Assembly (NCBI GenBank): GCA_021807975.1 | Contig: JAKBCJ010000110.1 | Location: forward strand, 1 to 11,630 | Length of the DNA: 11,630 nt | Direction of reading: 5' to 3' | From: Pseudomonadota bacterium | Lineage (GTDB): Bacteria; Pseudomonadota; Alphaproteobacteria; Acetobacterales; Acetobacteraceae | Shown: piece after piece, positions 5,574 to 11,630 of the stretch | Layout of the letters: each line of letters opens with the position of its first letter | How positions within the stretch are numbered: position 1 is the stretch's first letter | Notes under the pieces: generated by a model | What the model was told of the DNA's origin: nothing | Database searches by the model: none | The model's input: only the letters and a program-made list of their open reading frames with translations | Made by a program: the position numbers and the translations under genes

Positions 5574-5848
5574 GCTGCCGCTTGGCGATCGATTGGCTGG
5601 AGGCCTTTACGGCTGGTGATCCGCACCGGCCCCTTTCGGGTCGCCCCGGGCTCCAGTATCGCGCCGTGCACCGCATCTTCGATCCGCTCAAGCAACGTTG
5701 CCCGGTGTCCGAGCGCCGCCCGGCGCTCCGCCTCGATTCCGGGGCGGCTCATCGCCTGACGGGTCGTGGTAGCAAGCACCGCAAGATTGGCCTTTAGAAA
5801 CGCAGCGTGTTGCTGCGACAAACGAACGGTAACGACATCGTCCGGCAT
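5570..5848 (-). CDS. Small hypothetical protein (92 aa), helical
   Basis: No family recognised. I choose the ATG at 5848 (MPDDVVTVRLSQQHAAFLKA) because GGGAG lies eight bases upstream; a longer reading from an ATG at 5884 would add 12 residues with no clear ribosome site. The centre, from FLKANLAVLATTTRQ to RATLLERIEDAVHGAIL, is predicted by eye to be mostly amphipathic helix, possibly a short coiled coil. The C-terminus is basic (TRKGPVRITSRKGLQPIDRQ). No signal peptide or membrane segment is seen. It lies 52 nt after the 113-aa gene on the same strand, so the two may form a small operon. Its TAA stop overlaps the cupin TAG tail to tail. Confidence 0.6.
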   Translation of the reverse strand: MPDDVVTVRLSQQHAAFLKANLAVLATTTRQAMSRPGIEAERRAALGHRATLLERIEDAVHGAILEPGATRKGPVRITSRKGLQPIDRQAAA

Positions 5849-5900
5849 TGGCAGGACTCCCATGCTGGGGTTGAACGAAAGCATTTGGAACCGGCAGCGG

Positions 5901-6242
5901 CTACGCTTGCCAACAGGCCGGAGTGATATCCGTCAGCGAACACAACGATTTCTCTGCCAGCGCCTCGAACGCCTCGGCCACGGACCGGTAACGCCTTAGC
6001 CGGCCGATCAGCGGCTGCAGATACACTGCGTCTGCGTCCCGCCACAGAATCCAGTGGCACAAATTACTGGTCCCGATATGAAGCGCCAGCACTTCCTCGT
6101 ATTCTTCGGTATCCGAACCATGATCGAGCCGAACGGCCATCCGAAGAGCATTGGCCTTCGACCAGCTTTCGATCAGAGTCAGTTCCGCGATACTGAAGCA
6201 AAGGCCCTTGATGGCTTTAGAAGACAATCCGACAGCAGACAT
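5901..6242 (-). CDS. Hypothetical protein (113 aa) with lower-GC codon use
   Basis: No family recognised. The ATG at 6242 (MSAVGLSSKAIKGLCFSIAE) is preferred since GGGG lies about six bases upstream; an in-frame GTG at 6263 would add seven residues and has no ribosome site. The protein looks genuine: a helical N-terminal part (ELTLIESWSKANALRMAVRL), then EEVLALHIGTSNLCHWILWR, then DADAVYLQPLIGRLRRYRSV. It has four cysteines and four tryptophan-rich positions but no obvious catalytic motif. Third positions are less GC-rich than in the neighbouring operons (many CTT, GAT, TCG, AAT codons), which may indicate a different origin. A promoter candidate lies just upstream. It is followed by the 92-aa gene. 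Confidence 0.6.
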   Translation of the reverse strand: MSAVGLSSKAIKGLCFSIAELTLIESWSKANALRMAVRLDHGSDTEEYEEVLALHIGTSNLCHWILWRDADAVYLQPLIGRLRRYRSVAEAFEALAEKSLCSLTDITPACWQA

Positions 6243-6279
6243 CGCGGCCCCGCTTGGTTTCACCGGTCACGGCGAAGAG

Positions 6280-6309
6280 AAGATAGTCACACGGAAACGT
6301 GATTAACAA
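6280..6309 (-). promoter_or_regulatory. Candidate promoter of the 113-aa gene
   Basis: On the minus strand TTGTTA (6309-6304) and TATCTT (6285-6280) are separated by 18 bases; each box matches four of six sigma-70 consensus bases. Transcription would start near 6273, leaving a leader of about 30 nt before the ATG at 6242. The spacer contains a small CACG-GAAA-CGTG hairpin palindrome that could be chance. Confidence 0.4.
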
Positions 6310-6372
6310 GCTAAAGAGCCGATAAATCCGCATCGGGATCGGCACGAACATCAAGTGAATAAAAGCGCGAAC

Positions 6373-6405
6373 ATTGCGCCGAAGATCGATCGACTTCGGA
6401 ACAAT
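6373..6405. repeat. Extended imperfect inverted repeat
   Basis: The plus strand reads ATTG, two bases, CCGAAG, a nine-base centre ATCGATCGA, CTTCGG, two bases, CAAT. The 6-bp inner arms and 4-bp outer arms are perfect and symmetric about the same centre. No T run follows on either strand, so a regulator-binding operator or an RNA hairpin is more likely than a terminator. It lies about 65 bases upstream of the candidate promoter of the 113-aa gene. Confidence 0.45.
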
Positions 6406-6560
6406 AATGAACCCCGCGTGCAGGTCTCATGATCGCCGCCGTTCGGCTTGGGGTCATATACCCGTGGTTGAACGACCCGCTTCAGCCTGGCCGAACTGAT
6501 CGCATTGGCTCAGCGCGCGGGCTTAACGGGCCTTCCGCGGGTCATCGCTCGGACAGCGGC

Positions 6561-7325
6561 CTACTCCGCGGTCCACCCTCCATCCACCACCAGCGACGTG
6601 CCGGTAATCAATGCCGCCGCGTCGCTGGCGAGGAACACAACCGACCCCATCAGGTCCTCCACGGTTCCCAGCCGCCCCAGCTTGATGCGGCGCAGGACGT
6701 CGTCCCGGAACGCCGCGTTCTCGAAGAACGGCTTGGTCAGCGGCGTATCGATAAAGGTCGGGCCGATGGAATTCACCCGGATACCCAACGGCGCGAGGTC
6801 AATCGCCATCGCCTTCGTCAGTCCCTCGATCCCGTGTTTGGTCATGCAATAGACCGTGCGGTTCTGCCCGCCCACATGTCCCATCTGTGAGGAAATGTGG
6901 ATGATCGAACCGCCAATCTTCGCCGCCGCCATTGTGCGAACCACGGACTGGGCGACGAAATAAGCCGCGCGCAGGTTCAGCCCGGCGATGGCGTCGTAAT
7001 CATCCTCCGTCACATCGAGAAACGTGCGCGGGCGGTTGGTGCCGGCGTTGTTGACCAGAATATCAAAAGGATCGGCGGCCTCGATCGCGGCACGAACGGC
7101 TGGTTGATCGGTAACGTCCAGCACCAGCGTGTCCGCCTTGCCGCCGGATTCGCGGATCTCCGCCGCGGCTTCGGATATCTCGGTGCCGGTACGCGCAACC
7201 AAGGTAACGTGAGCGCCGGCTTGGGCCAGAGCGGCAGCGGCGGCAAGCCCTATACCCCGCCCCGCGCCGGTAATCAGCGCTCGGCGGTCGTCCAGACGCA
7301 TGCTGGGGGTGCGAGGAAGGGCCAT
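6561..7325 (-). CDS. Short-chain dehydrogenase/reductase (classical SDR)
   Basis: NAD(P)-dependent oxidoreductase of the classical SDR family, 254 aa, cytosolic. Visible motifs are the cofactor-binding TGAGRGIG (residues 19-26), LDVTD (69-73), NNAG (92-95), structural N117, catalytic S146 in HISSQMG, and Y159 and K163 in YCMTK. The C-terminus SDAAALITGTSLVVDGGW is typical. The start at 7325 is chosen because AGGA sits six bases upstream and it gives the standard N-terminus; an ATG at 7301 is an alternative. The reading frame stays open further upstream, but those residues run into the livF end and are not SDR-like. It lies 92 nt after livF in the same direction. It could oxidise a diol or alcohol intermediate of the pathway served by the importer, but substrate is not predictable. 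Confidence 0.92.
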   Translation of the reverse strand: MALPRTPSMRLDDRRALITGAGRGIGLAAAAALAQAGAHVTLVARTGTEISEAAAEIRESGGKADTLVLDVTDQPAVRAAIEAADPFDILVNNAGTNRPRTFLDVTEDDYDAIAGLNLRAAYFVAQSVVRTMAAAKIGGSIIHISSQMGHVGGQNRTVYCMTKHGIEGLTKAMAIDLAPLGIRVNSIGPTFIDTPLTKPFFENAAFRDDVLRRIKLGRLGTVEDLMGSVVFLASDAAALITGTSLVVDGGWTAE

Positions 7326-7346
7326 CTGCGATCCTAAAGCGAGTAT

Positions 7347-7365
7347 GGCGGGCATGCCGCCCGCC
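7347..7365 (-). terminator. GC hairpin between livF and the SDR gene
   Basis: A perfect 7-bp stem GGCGGGC / GCCCGCC with a five-base loop lies in the 92-nt gap between livF and the SDR start. On the minus strand the downstream bases are ATACTCGCTTT, a poor U tract, so it is at best a leaky terminator or attenuator that would lower SDR expression relative to the transporter. It ends about 20 bases before the SDR ATG. Confidence 0.3.
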
Positions 7366-7417
7366 GTGACAACGTAAACGACCCTGGCCGCTTTGGCACA
7401 CCCCCCAAAAAGGCAGA

Positions 7418-8152
7418 TTACGCCGGCAGCAAATCCTCCAGCTTCCATTCCTCGGCCGACGCGCCAGCCAACGCCTGAATCCGGGCTTCGTCGGCGCGCA
7501 GTTCCTCGGCCGGCCCGGAATACACCATCTGGCCATTCTCCAGAACGTACGCGTGGTCGGAGATTTCCAGGCTCATGCGCACGTTCTGTTCAACCAGCAG
7601 CACAGATATTCCCTCGGCCCGCAGTTGCGAAACAATGCGGAAGACCTCCTTCACGATCAACGGTGCCAGACCCTGGCTCGGCTCGTCGAGGATCAGCACC
7701 CGCGGGTTCAGCAACAGCGCCCGCCCGATCGACAGCATCTCCTGCTCACCGCCGGAAAGTTGTCGCCCCAGATTGGACTTACGCTCCCCCAATCGAGGAA
7801 ACAACTTGTACACACGGTCGATATCGTACGGCCCCGGCCGTTCCAGGGGCACCCGCAAATTCTCATCCACCGTCAGGTTGGCGAATACCTTGCGCCCCTC
7901 TGGCACGAACCCGACCCCGGACGCTGCGATCCGATACGGCGGCTGGCCGGTGATATCATTGCCGAACAGCGTCACCCGCCCCGAACGCGGCGGGGTCAGC
8001 CCGACAATGCTGCGGAGCGTGGTGGACTTGCCCGCACCGTTGCGGCCAAGAAGCGTTGTGATCTGACCCTCGGCAACGGTCAGCCCGACATCATGCAGGA
8101 TGTGGCTTTTGCCATAGTAGGTGTTCAGCCCCTCGGCTGTCAGGGCGCTCAT
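7418..8152 (-). CDS. livF: HAAT-family ABC transporter ATPase (LivF-type)
   Basis: Second ATPase of a branched-chain amino-acid-type ABC importer, on the cytoplasmic face. The 244 residues show Walker A GRNGAGKST (36-44), the signature LSGGEQ (132-137), Walker B VLILDEPS (152-159) and the LivF-type VEQN switch (188-191), where glutamine replaces the usual switch histidine. TLFGNDITG and PEGRKVFANLTVDENL are characteristic of LivF. The ATG at 8152 overlaps the LivG stop as ATGA, so the two ATPases are translated together. The C-terminus is slightly longer than some homologues (EEWKLEDLLPA). LivF symbol denotes the family; the substrate may be an aromatic acid, amide or amino acid rather than leucine. 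Confidence 0.93.
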   Translation of the reverse strand: MSALTAEGLNTYYGKSHILHDVGLTVAEGQITTLLGRNGAGKSTTLRSIVGLTPPRSGRVTLFGNDITGQPPYRIAASGVGFVPEGRKVFANLTVDENLRVPLERPGPYDIDRVYKLFPRLGERKSNLGRQLSGGEQEMLSIGRALLLNPRVLILDEPSQGLAPLIVKEVFRIVSQLRAEGISVLLVEQNVRMSLEISDHAYVLENGQMVYSGPAEELRADEARIQALAGASAEEWKLEDLLPA

Positions 8153-8898
8153 TCGGCCTTCCCCAGATAGGCTTCCTGCACGATCGGGTTGTCGGCGATC
8201 TCCGCGGGCGTGCCTTCGGCCAGCATTTTACCTTCCCCCAGGACGGTGATTTTGTCGGCCAGGTTGAATACCACCCGCATATCGTGCTCGATCAGCACGA
8301 TTGTGTAAGAGCTCTGCTTGTGCAGCCGGCGGATCAGGTTGGCGACGGCATAGGTCTCGTGCTCGCCCATTCCCGCCGTGGGTTCGTCCAGCAGCAGCAG
8401 GCGCGGCCGAAGCGTCAGCGCCGTGGCGATTTCCGCCGCCCGCTGATCTCCGTGCGACAATTCGCCGACCAGCCGATCCGCCTGACTGGTCAGGCCGCTT
8501 AGCGTCAACGCCTCATCGATGCCCCGCTTCACCGCAGCCCTGTCCGCGCTGCCCAGCCAGAACCGCTGACGCAGGCCTTGGGCGCTTTCAACGCCGATAC
8601 GGATGTTCTCTCGCACCGTCAGTTCGGGGAATATCTCGGTGATCTGGAACGTGCGCGCCATGCCCATCGCCACGCGTTCGGTCACCGCCATCTTGGTGAC
8701 AACGGTCCCATCGAACACGATATCGCCCTTTGTCGGCGAAAAAAACCCGGAGATCATGTTGAAGAACGTGGTCTTCCCTGCCCCGTTCGGACCGATGATC
8801 GCACGCAATTCCCCGGCGGCGACCTGCATGGACACGTTGCTGACAGCGACCAGACTGCCGAACTGCTTAGTGATGTTGCGGACATCCAACATGGTCAT
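8149..8898 (-). CDS. livG: HAAT-family ABC transporter ATPase (LivG-type)
   Basis: First ATPase of the importer, 249 aa. Motifs are Walker A GPNGAGKTT (36-44), Q-loop region ARTFQITEIFPELTVRENI (81-99), signature LSHGDQR (147-153), Walker B LLLLDEPTAGM (167-177) and switch histidine in IEHD (203-206). It ends with the usual LivG-type tail TPAEIADNPIVQEAYLG. The signature has SHG rather than SGG, which is common in LivG proteins. Its ATG at 8898 overlaps the LivM stop as ATGA; a second ATG two codons on is possible. It would pair with LivF to energise LivHM. Confidence 0.93.
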   Translation of the reverse strand: MTMLDVRNITKQFGSLVAVSNVSMQVAAGELRAIIGPNGAGKTTFFNMISGFFSPTKGDIVFDGTVVTKMAVTERVAMGMARTFQITEIFPELTVRENIRIGVESAQGLRQRFWLGSADRAAVKRGIDEALTLSGLTSQADRLVGELSHGDQRAAEIATALTLRPRLLLLDEPTAGMGEHETYAVANLIRRLHKQSSYTIVLIEHDMRVVFNLADKITVLGEGKMLAEGTPAEIADNPIVQEAYLGKAE

Positions 8899-9881
8899 TT
8901 GCCGGTCCCCTTCTGCAACATACCCAGCAGCCCCCGGGGGAAGAACAGCACGACCAGCACGAAGATCAACCCGACGAACGACATCCAGTTAACCGTCATC
9001 GACGATATATAGTCCTGCAATACGACGAACAGCGCCGCCCCGACCAACGGCCCCCAGAACGCGCGCATGCCGCCCATCACGGTCATGATCACGATCTCTC
9101 CAGACAAGGAGTAATGCAGGCCCATCGGGTCTGCGAAGTTGTTCAACAACGCATACAGCGCGCCGGCCAGCGCGGTGAACGCGCAAGAGATCGAGAACGA
9201 CATCCAGATATGCCGCTCGATCGGGATGCCCAGGAACCGGGCGCGCCGTTCGTTTTCCCGAATGGCCACCAAGGTCCGACCGAATGGGGAAGCCAGCAGC
9301 AAAGCCTGAATGCCCGTTGCAACACCGAACACGATCAGCAGAAAATAGTAGAAGGTCGTTGCGTTATTGACGATATCGACCGTCATGAACCCAAGGTTCA
9401 ATGGTGCCCGCGAAAATCCCCGCAGCCCATCGTAGCCCCCGGTCAGGCTGTCCCAGCTATAAGCGACATAGAACGCGATCTGCCCGAACGCGACCGTCAC
9501 CATGGCGAAATAGACGCCGCGGCGGCGCACGATCAGCGGCCCGAACAGCGTTCCAGCGAGCCCGCCCAGCAGCACGCCGGCTACAATCGCCAGCGGCGTG
9601 CTGGGAGTCAGGTATTTCAACGTCAGCCCCGCGCCATAGGCCCCCAGTCCGAAATAGGCGGCATGGCCGAAGCTCATGACCCCGGTAAAGCCCAGCAGCA
9701 GATTGAACGACATCGCGGCGAGGCCCAGGACCAGGACGCGGCCGGCCAGCGCCGTATAGCCGCCCAGCAACGGCAGCCACAGCGGCACGGTCAGCAGCAA
9801 TGCCCAGATAATAGCCGTGGTCAACCATGGACGCGGCTGCGCGGTTGCCGCCGTCGTTACGGTCACAGTGGTGGTGCTCAT
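8895..9881 (-). CDS. livM: HAAT-family ABC transporter permease (LivM-type)
   Basis: Inner-membrane permease, 328 aa, with about eight to ten hydrophobic segments. After a short polar threonine-rich N-terminus (MSTTTVTVTTAATAQPRP) it shows LivM hallmarks: LGFTGVMSFGHAAYFGLGAY (about 63-82), VAIRENERRARFLGI for ATPase contact, a LAGALYALLNNFADP segment, GGMRAFWGPLVGAALFVVLQD, and the terminal VLFFPRGLLGML. Its ATG at 9881 overlaps the LivH stop as ATGA, and its own stop overlaps the LivG start. It forms the translocation pore with LivH. Confidence 0.93.
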   Translation of the reverse strand: MSTTTVTVTTAATAQPRPWLTTAIIWALLLTVPLWLPLLGGYTALAGRVLVLGLAAMSFNLLLGFTGVMSFGHAAYFGLGAYGAGLTLKYLTPSTPLAIVAGVLLGGLAGTLFGPLIVRRRGVYFAMVTVAFGQIAFYVAYSWDSLTGGYDGLRGFSRAPLNLGFMTVDIVNNATTFYYFLLIVFGVATGIQALLLASPFGRTLVAIRENERRARFLGIPIERHIWMSFSISCAFTALAGALYALLNNFADPMGLHYSLSGEIVIMTVMGGMRAFWGPLVGAALFVVLQDYISSMTVNWMSFVGLIFVLVVLFFPRGLLGMLQKGTGK

Positions 9882-10747
9882 GTCATCATTCCTTCTTCGC
9901 CCATGAGACCTCGTGGCCGGAGGATCAGGACAACCAGCATGATGACGTAAATCACCGCCTCGCTGGCGGCAGGCCAGAAGACGGTGGTCAGGGCGCCGGC
10001 GACGCCGATCAGCAATCCGCCGAACAACGTGCCGGTCAGGCTGCCAACGCCGCCGACGATGATAGCGATGAAACTGGGCATCAGCAGATCGTCGCCCATG
10101 TTCGGGTTAAGCCCGATCTGCCCGGCGGCCAGCACGCCGGCAAGGCCGGCGAGCAAGGACCCCACGGCAAAATTGAACGACCGCAGCATACCGACATTCA
10201 CGCCAAGCACCGACACGGTATCCAGATCCAGCGTTCCCGCCCGGATTCGAATGCCCACACGAGTGTGGCGCAAAAACAGAAACAGCCCCGTGACAGCGGC
10301 GATAACGATCGCCACCATGAAAATACGGTACCAGGTGATGAAGAACAAATCCGCGGACAGCGGGGTAGCGAGACTGTCGGGTATGCTCATCGGCAGGCCG
10401 TTTGGCCCCCAGATATAGCGGCAAACGTCCTGGATGATGAAGGCAAAGCCGAAGGTTAGCAGCAGGCTGTACACCGGATCGCGCGAGTAAACCCGACGGA
10501 TCATCAGCCGTTCGATAACGAAGCCGAAGATCGCGGTCAGGATGGGGGACACCAGCAGCGCCCCCCAGAACCCGATATACGGCGTCAGCACATAGGCGAA
10601 ATAGCCGCCCAGGGCGAGGAAGTTGCCATGGGCAAAGTTGATGACGTTGGACAAATTGAGAATGAGCGACAGGCCCAGCGCCATCAGCACGTAGAACGCA
10701 CCAATGATCAGACCGTTCGTGACGTTGAACAGTACGAGTTGCAGCAT
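9878..10747 (-). CDS. livH: HAAT-family ABC transporter permease (LivH-type)
   Basis: Inner-membrane permease, 289 aa, typical LivH length. The N-terminus has the family pattern NGLIIGAFYVLMALGLSLIL followed by NLSNVINFAHGNFLALGGYF. Later segments include RAGTLDLDTVSVLGVNVG for ATPase contact, LAGLAGVLAAG, and GGVGSLTGTLFGGLLIGVAG, with a C-terminal VLILRPRGLMG. The ATG at 10747 lies 15 nt after the stop of the binding-protein gene, with GGAA upstream as a modest ribosome site. The stop overlaps the LivM start as ATGA. Confidence 0.93.
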   Translation of the reverse strand: MLQLVLFNVTNGLIIGAFYVLMALGLSLILNLSNVINFAHGNFLALGGYFAYVLTPYIGFWGALLVSPILTAIFGFVIERLMIRRVYSRDPVYSLLLTFGFAFIIQDVCRYIWGPNGLPMSIPDSLATPLSADLFFITWYRIFMVAIVIAAVTGLFLFLRHTRVGIRIRAGTLDLDTVSVLGVNVGMLRSFNFAVGSLLAGLAGVLAAGQIGLNPNMGDDLLMPSFIAIIVGGVGSLTGTLFGGLLIGVAGALTTVFWPAASEAVIYVIMLVVLILRPRGLMGEEGMMT

Positions 10748-10762
10748 CGGTCTGTTCCGGTC

Positions 10763-11630
10763 CTAGGCCGGATGGACCATCTTGCAGCCTGTCGATTCGA
10801 CGCTGCCGGCCGCCTTCTCCCCTTCTACCAAGGCCGTGACGGTGAACACGTCGTCCGGGTTGGTTTTGGGCGGATGAACGTCACCAACAAAAATATTCGC
10901 CATCAGTTCGTGGTCGCCTGCCCGGTAAAATACCCTGCCGGGCTGCAGCGCCACATCCGGCGGCAGTTCCAGGCCCTCCATCGCCAGGGACAGCTTGGGC
11001 CCTTCAAGCGTCTTGGCTTTCTCGGCACCGAGCCGAACGGATTCGACGGCGACGAGGCCAAACCAATGGCGGGCCGACGGGGTCTTGCCGGTCGCTTTGC
11101 GGAAATCGGCAACGAAGGCTACCGCTTCCGGCACGTTCGGCTGGTTCCACCACCACTCCATCGACCAGGAGCCGGATTGCGCGTCGGCCGGGACCGCCTT
11201 GATCACTTCCAGTTCGAACAAAGCACCGCCCAGGTGCATTTCCTTCTGCATGCCGAACTGCGTAAACTGCTTCATGCAGTTGATCTGCGCCAGGCCACCC
11301 ATGTTGTTCAGCAGCACGTTCGGCTTATAGGCCTTGGCCTTGATCAGGCTGGCCGAGAAATCCGACGTATTGATCGGCAACATTTCGGCCTGAAACTCGC
11401 CGCCCAGCGCCTTGAGGTTCTTGACGAAGTTGTCCTGGAGCGTATGGCCATAGGCATAGTCAGGTGTAATGAAGAAGAAGCGCTTGCCGAACCGCTTCAC
11501 CAGATCGCCGGTGACGGCCGCCGCGTCCATCGACGTTGTGTTACAGATACGAAAAACGTTCCATTTGCAATCAGTACCGGTGATCGGGTCGGTGTGACCG
11601 CCGGGCACGATGTGGAAAACCTTGAGTTCG
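10763..11630 (-). CDS. livK: HAAT-family periplasmic substrate-binding protein (LivK-type), N-terminus cut by window
   Basis: Type I periplasmic binding protein (Peripla_BP_6 style) that captures the solute for the LivHMGF complex. The window shows at least 288 C-terminal residues, beginning ELKVFHIVPGGHTDP and ending STGCKMVHPA; the signal peptide and roughly the first third lie beyond the right edge. Family features are the domain fold segments FFFITPDYAYGHTLQDNFVK, the VLLNNMGGLAQINCMKQFTQ region, and ATGKTPSARHWFGLVAVESV. A cysteine pair near the window edge (TDCKWNVFRICNTTS) and one at the C-terminus could form disulfides in the periplasm. An internal GTG at 11608 is not the start, because in-frame protein-like sequence continues upstream. 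The ligand cannot be inferred; this family binds amino acids, amides, urea and aromatic acids. Confidence 0.92.
   Translation of the reverse strand, partial: ELKVFHIVPGGHTDPITGTDCKWNVFRICNTTSMDAAAVTGDLVKRFGKRFFFITPDYAYGHTLQDNFVKNLKALGGEFQAEMLPINTSDFSASLIKAKAYKPNVLLNNMGGLAQINCMKQFTQFGMQKEMHLGGALFELEVIKAVPADAQSGSWSMEWWWNQPNVPEAVAFVADFRKATGKTPSARHWFGLVAVESVRLGAEKAKTLEGPKLSLAMEGLELPPDVALQPGRVFYRAGDHELMANIFVGDVHPPKTNPDDVFTVTALVEGEKAAGSVESTGCKMVHPA

Larger units (their letters stand above)
6243..6560. other. Gene-free, AT-richer intergenic stretch
   Basis: About 318 bases separate the 113-aa gene from the end of the SDR gene. By direct count, 6301-6420 has 58 G+C in 120 bases, against 48 of 60 at 5101-5160. 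I see no credible open frame, tRNA or transposase. It holds the candidate promoter at 6280-6309 and an extended inverted repeat at 6373-6405. No clear intrinsic terminator for the SDR transcript was found in it. Confidence 0.6.

Noticed and set aside
7326..7448. N-terminal extension of the SDR reading frame
   Set aside because: The added 41 residues are not SDR-like and overlap the livF end; a good AGGA ribosome site supports the start at 7325.
9114..9950. Plus-strand open frame of 278 codons
   Set aside because: Antisense to LivM and LivH, which have clear permease motifs; the translation is Gln/His/Arg-rich and low in hydrophobic residues.
1..11630. CRISPR array, tRNA, rRNA, insertion sequence or defence-system genes
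   Set aside because: No spaced direct repeats, cloverleaf-like segments, transposase motifs or recognisable defence domains were found on reading both strands.

Overview
The window is high-GC bacterial DNA of proteobacterial type. A glycine riboswitch ahead of gcvT-gcvH, LivKHMGF-type ABC genes, and the codon choice and protein style point to an alphaproteobacterium, possibly Rhodospirillales or Acetobacteraceae. That lineage is inferred; no rRNA or other marker is present. Almost every gene lies on the minus strand, so transcription runs from high to low coordinates. The only supported plus-strand gene is a small cupin near 5160-5573.

Reading in the direction of transcription, the window opens (11630 to about 7420) with a branched-chain amino-acid-type (HAAT) ABC importer: a 5'-truncated periplasmic binding protein, two permeases (LivH, LivM) and two ATPases (LivG, LivF). 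The last four genes are chained by ATGA start/stop overlaps. A classical short-chain dehydrogenase/reductase follows after a 92-nt gap that holds a strong GC hairpin.

The middle (about 4790-6560) is less ordinary. It has a roughly 320-nt gene-free and AT-richer stretch with a candidate promoter and an extended inverted repeat. Two small unrecognised genes (113 and 92 aa) follow, then a convergent cupin whose N-terminus may be the remnant of a frameshifted amidohydrolase, and a doubtful 72-aa ORF.

Next (4790 to 1820) comes a compact run: moaE (molybdopterin synthase large subunit, without moaD), then the alpha and beta subunits of a Rieske non-heme-iron aromatic-ring-hydroxylating dioxygenase, then a 58-aa and a 131-aa protein of unknown function. 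Spacings are short and three junctions are tightly coupled. No ferredoxin or ferredoxin reductase for the dioxygenase is visible.

The window ends (about 1780 to 1) with the glycine cleavage locus: a candidate promoter, a tandem two-aptamer glycine riboswitch, a hairpin directly upstream of the annotated-type ATG of gcvT, gcvT itself and a 3'-truncated gcvH. Taken together, the importer, the SDR and the ring hydroxylase suggest uptake and oxidation of an aromatic or related small organic acid; this is inference from context, and the substrate cannot be read from the sequence. The most interesting unexplained items are the two small genes coupled to the dioxygenase, the H-x3-H iron-ligand spacing in the alpha subunit, the start region of gcvT, and the possible amidohydrolase-cupin junction.
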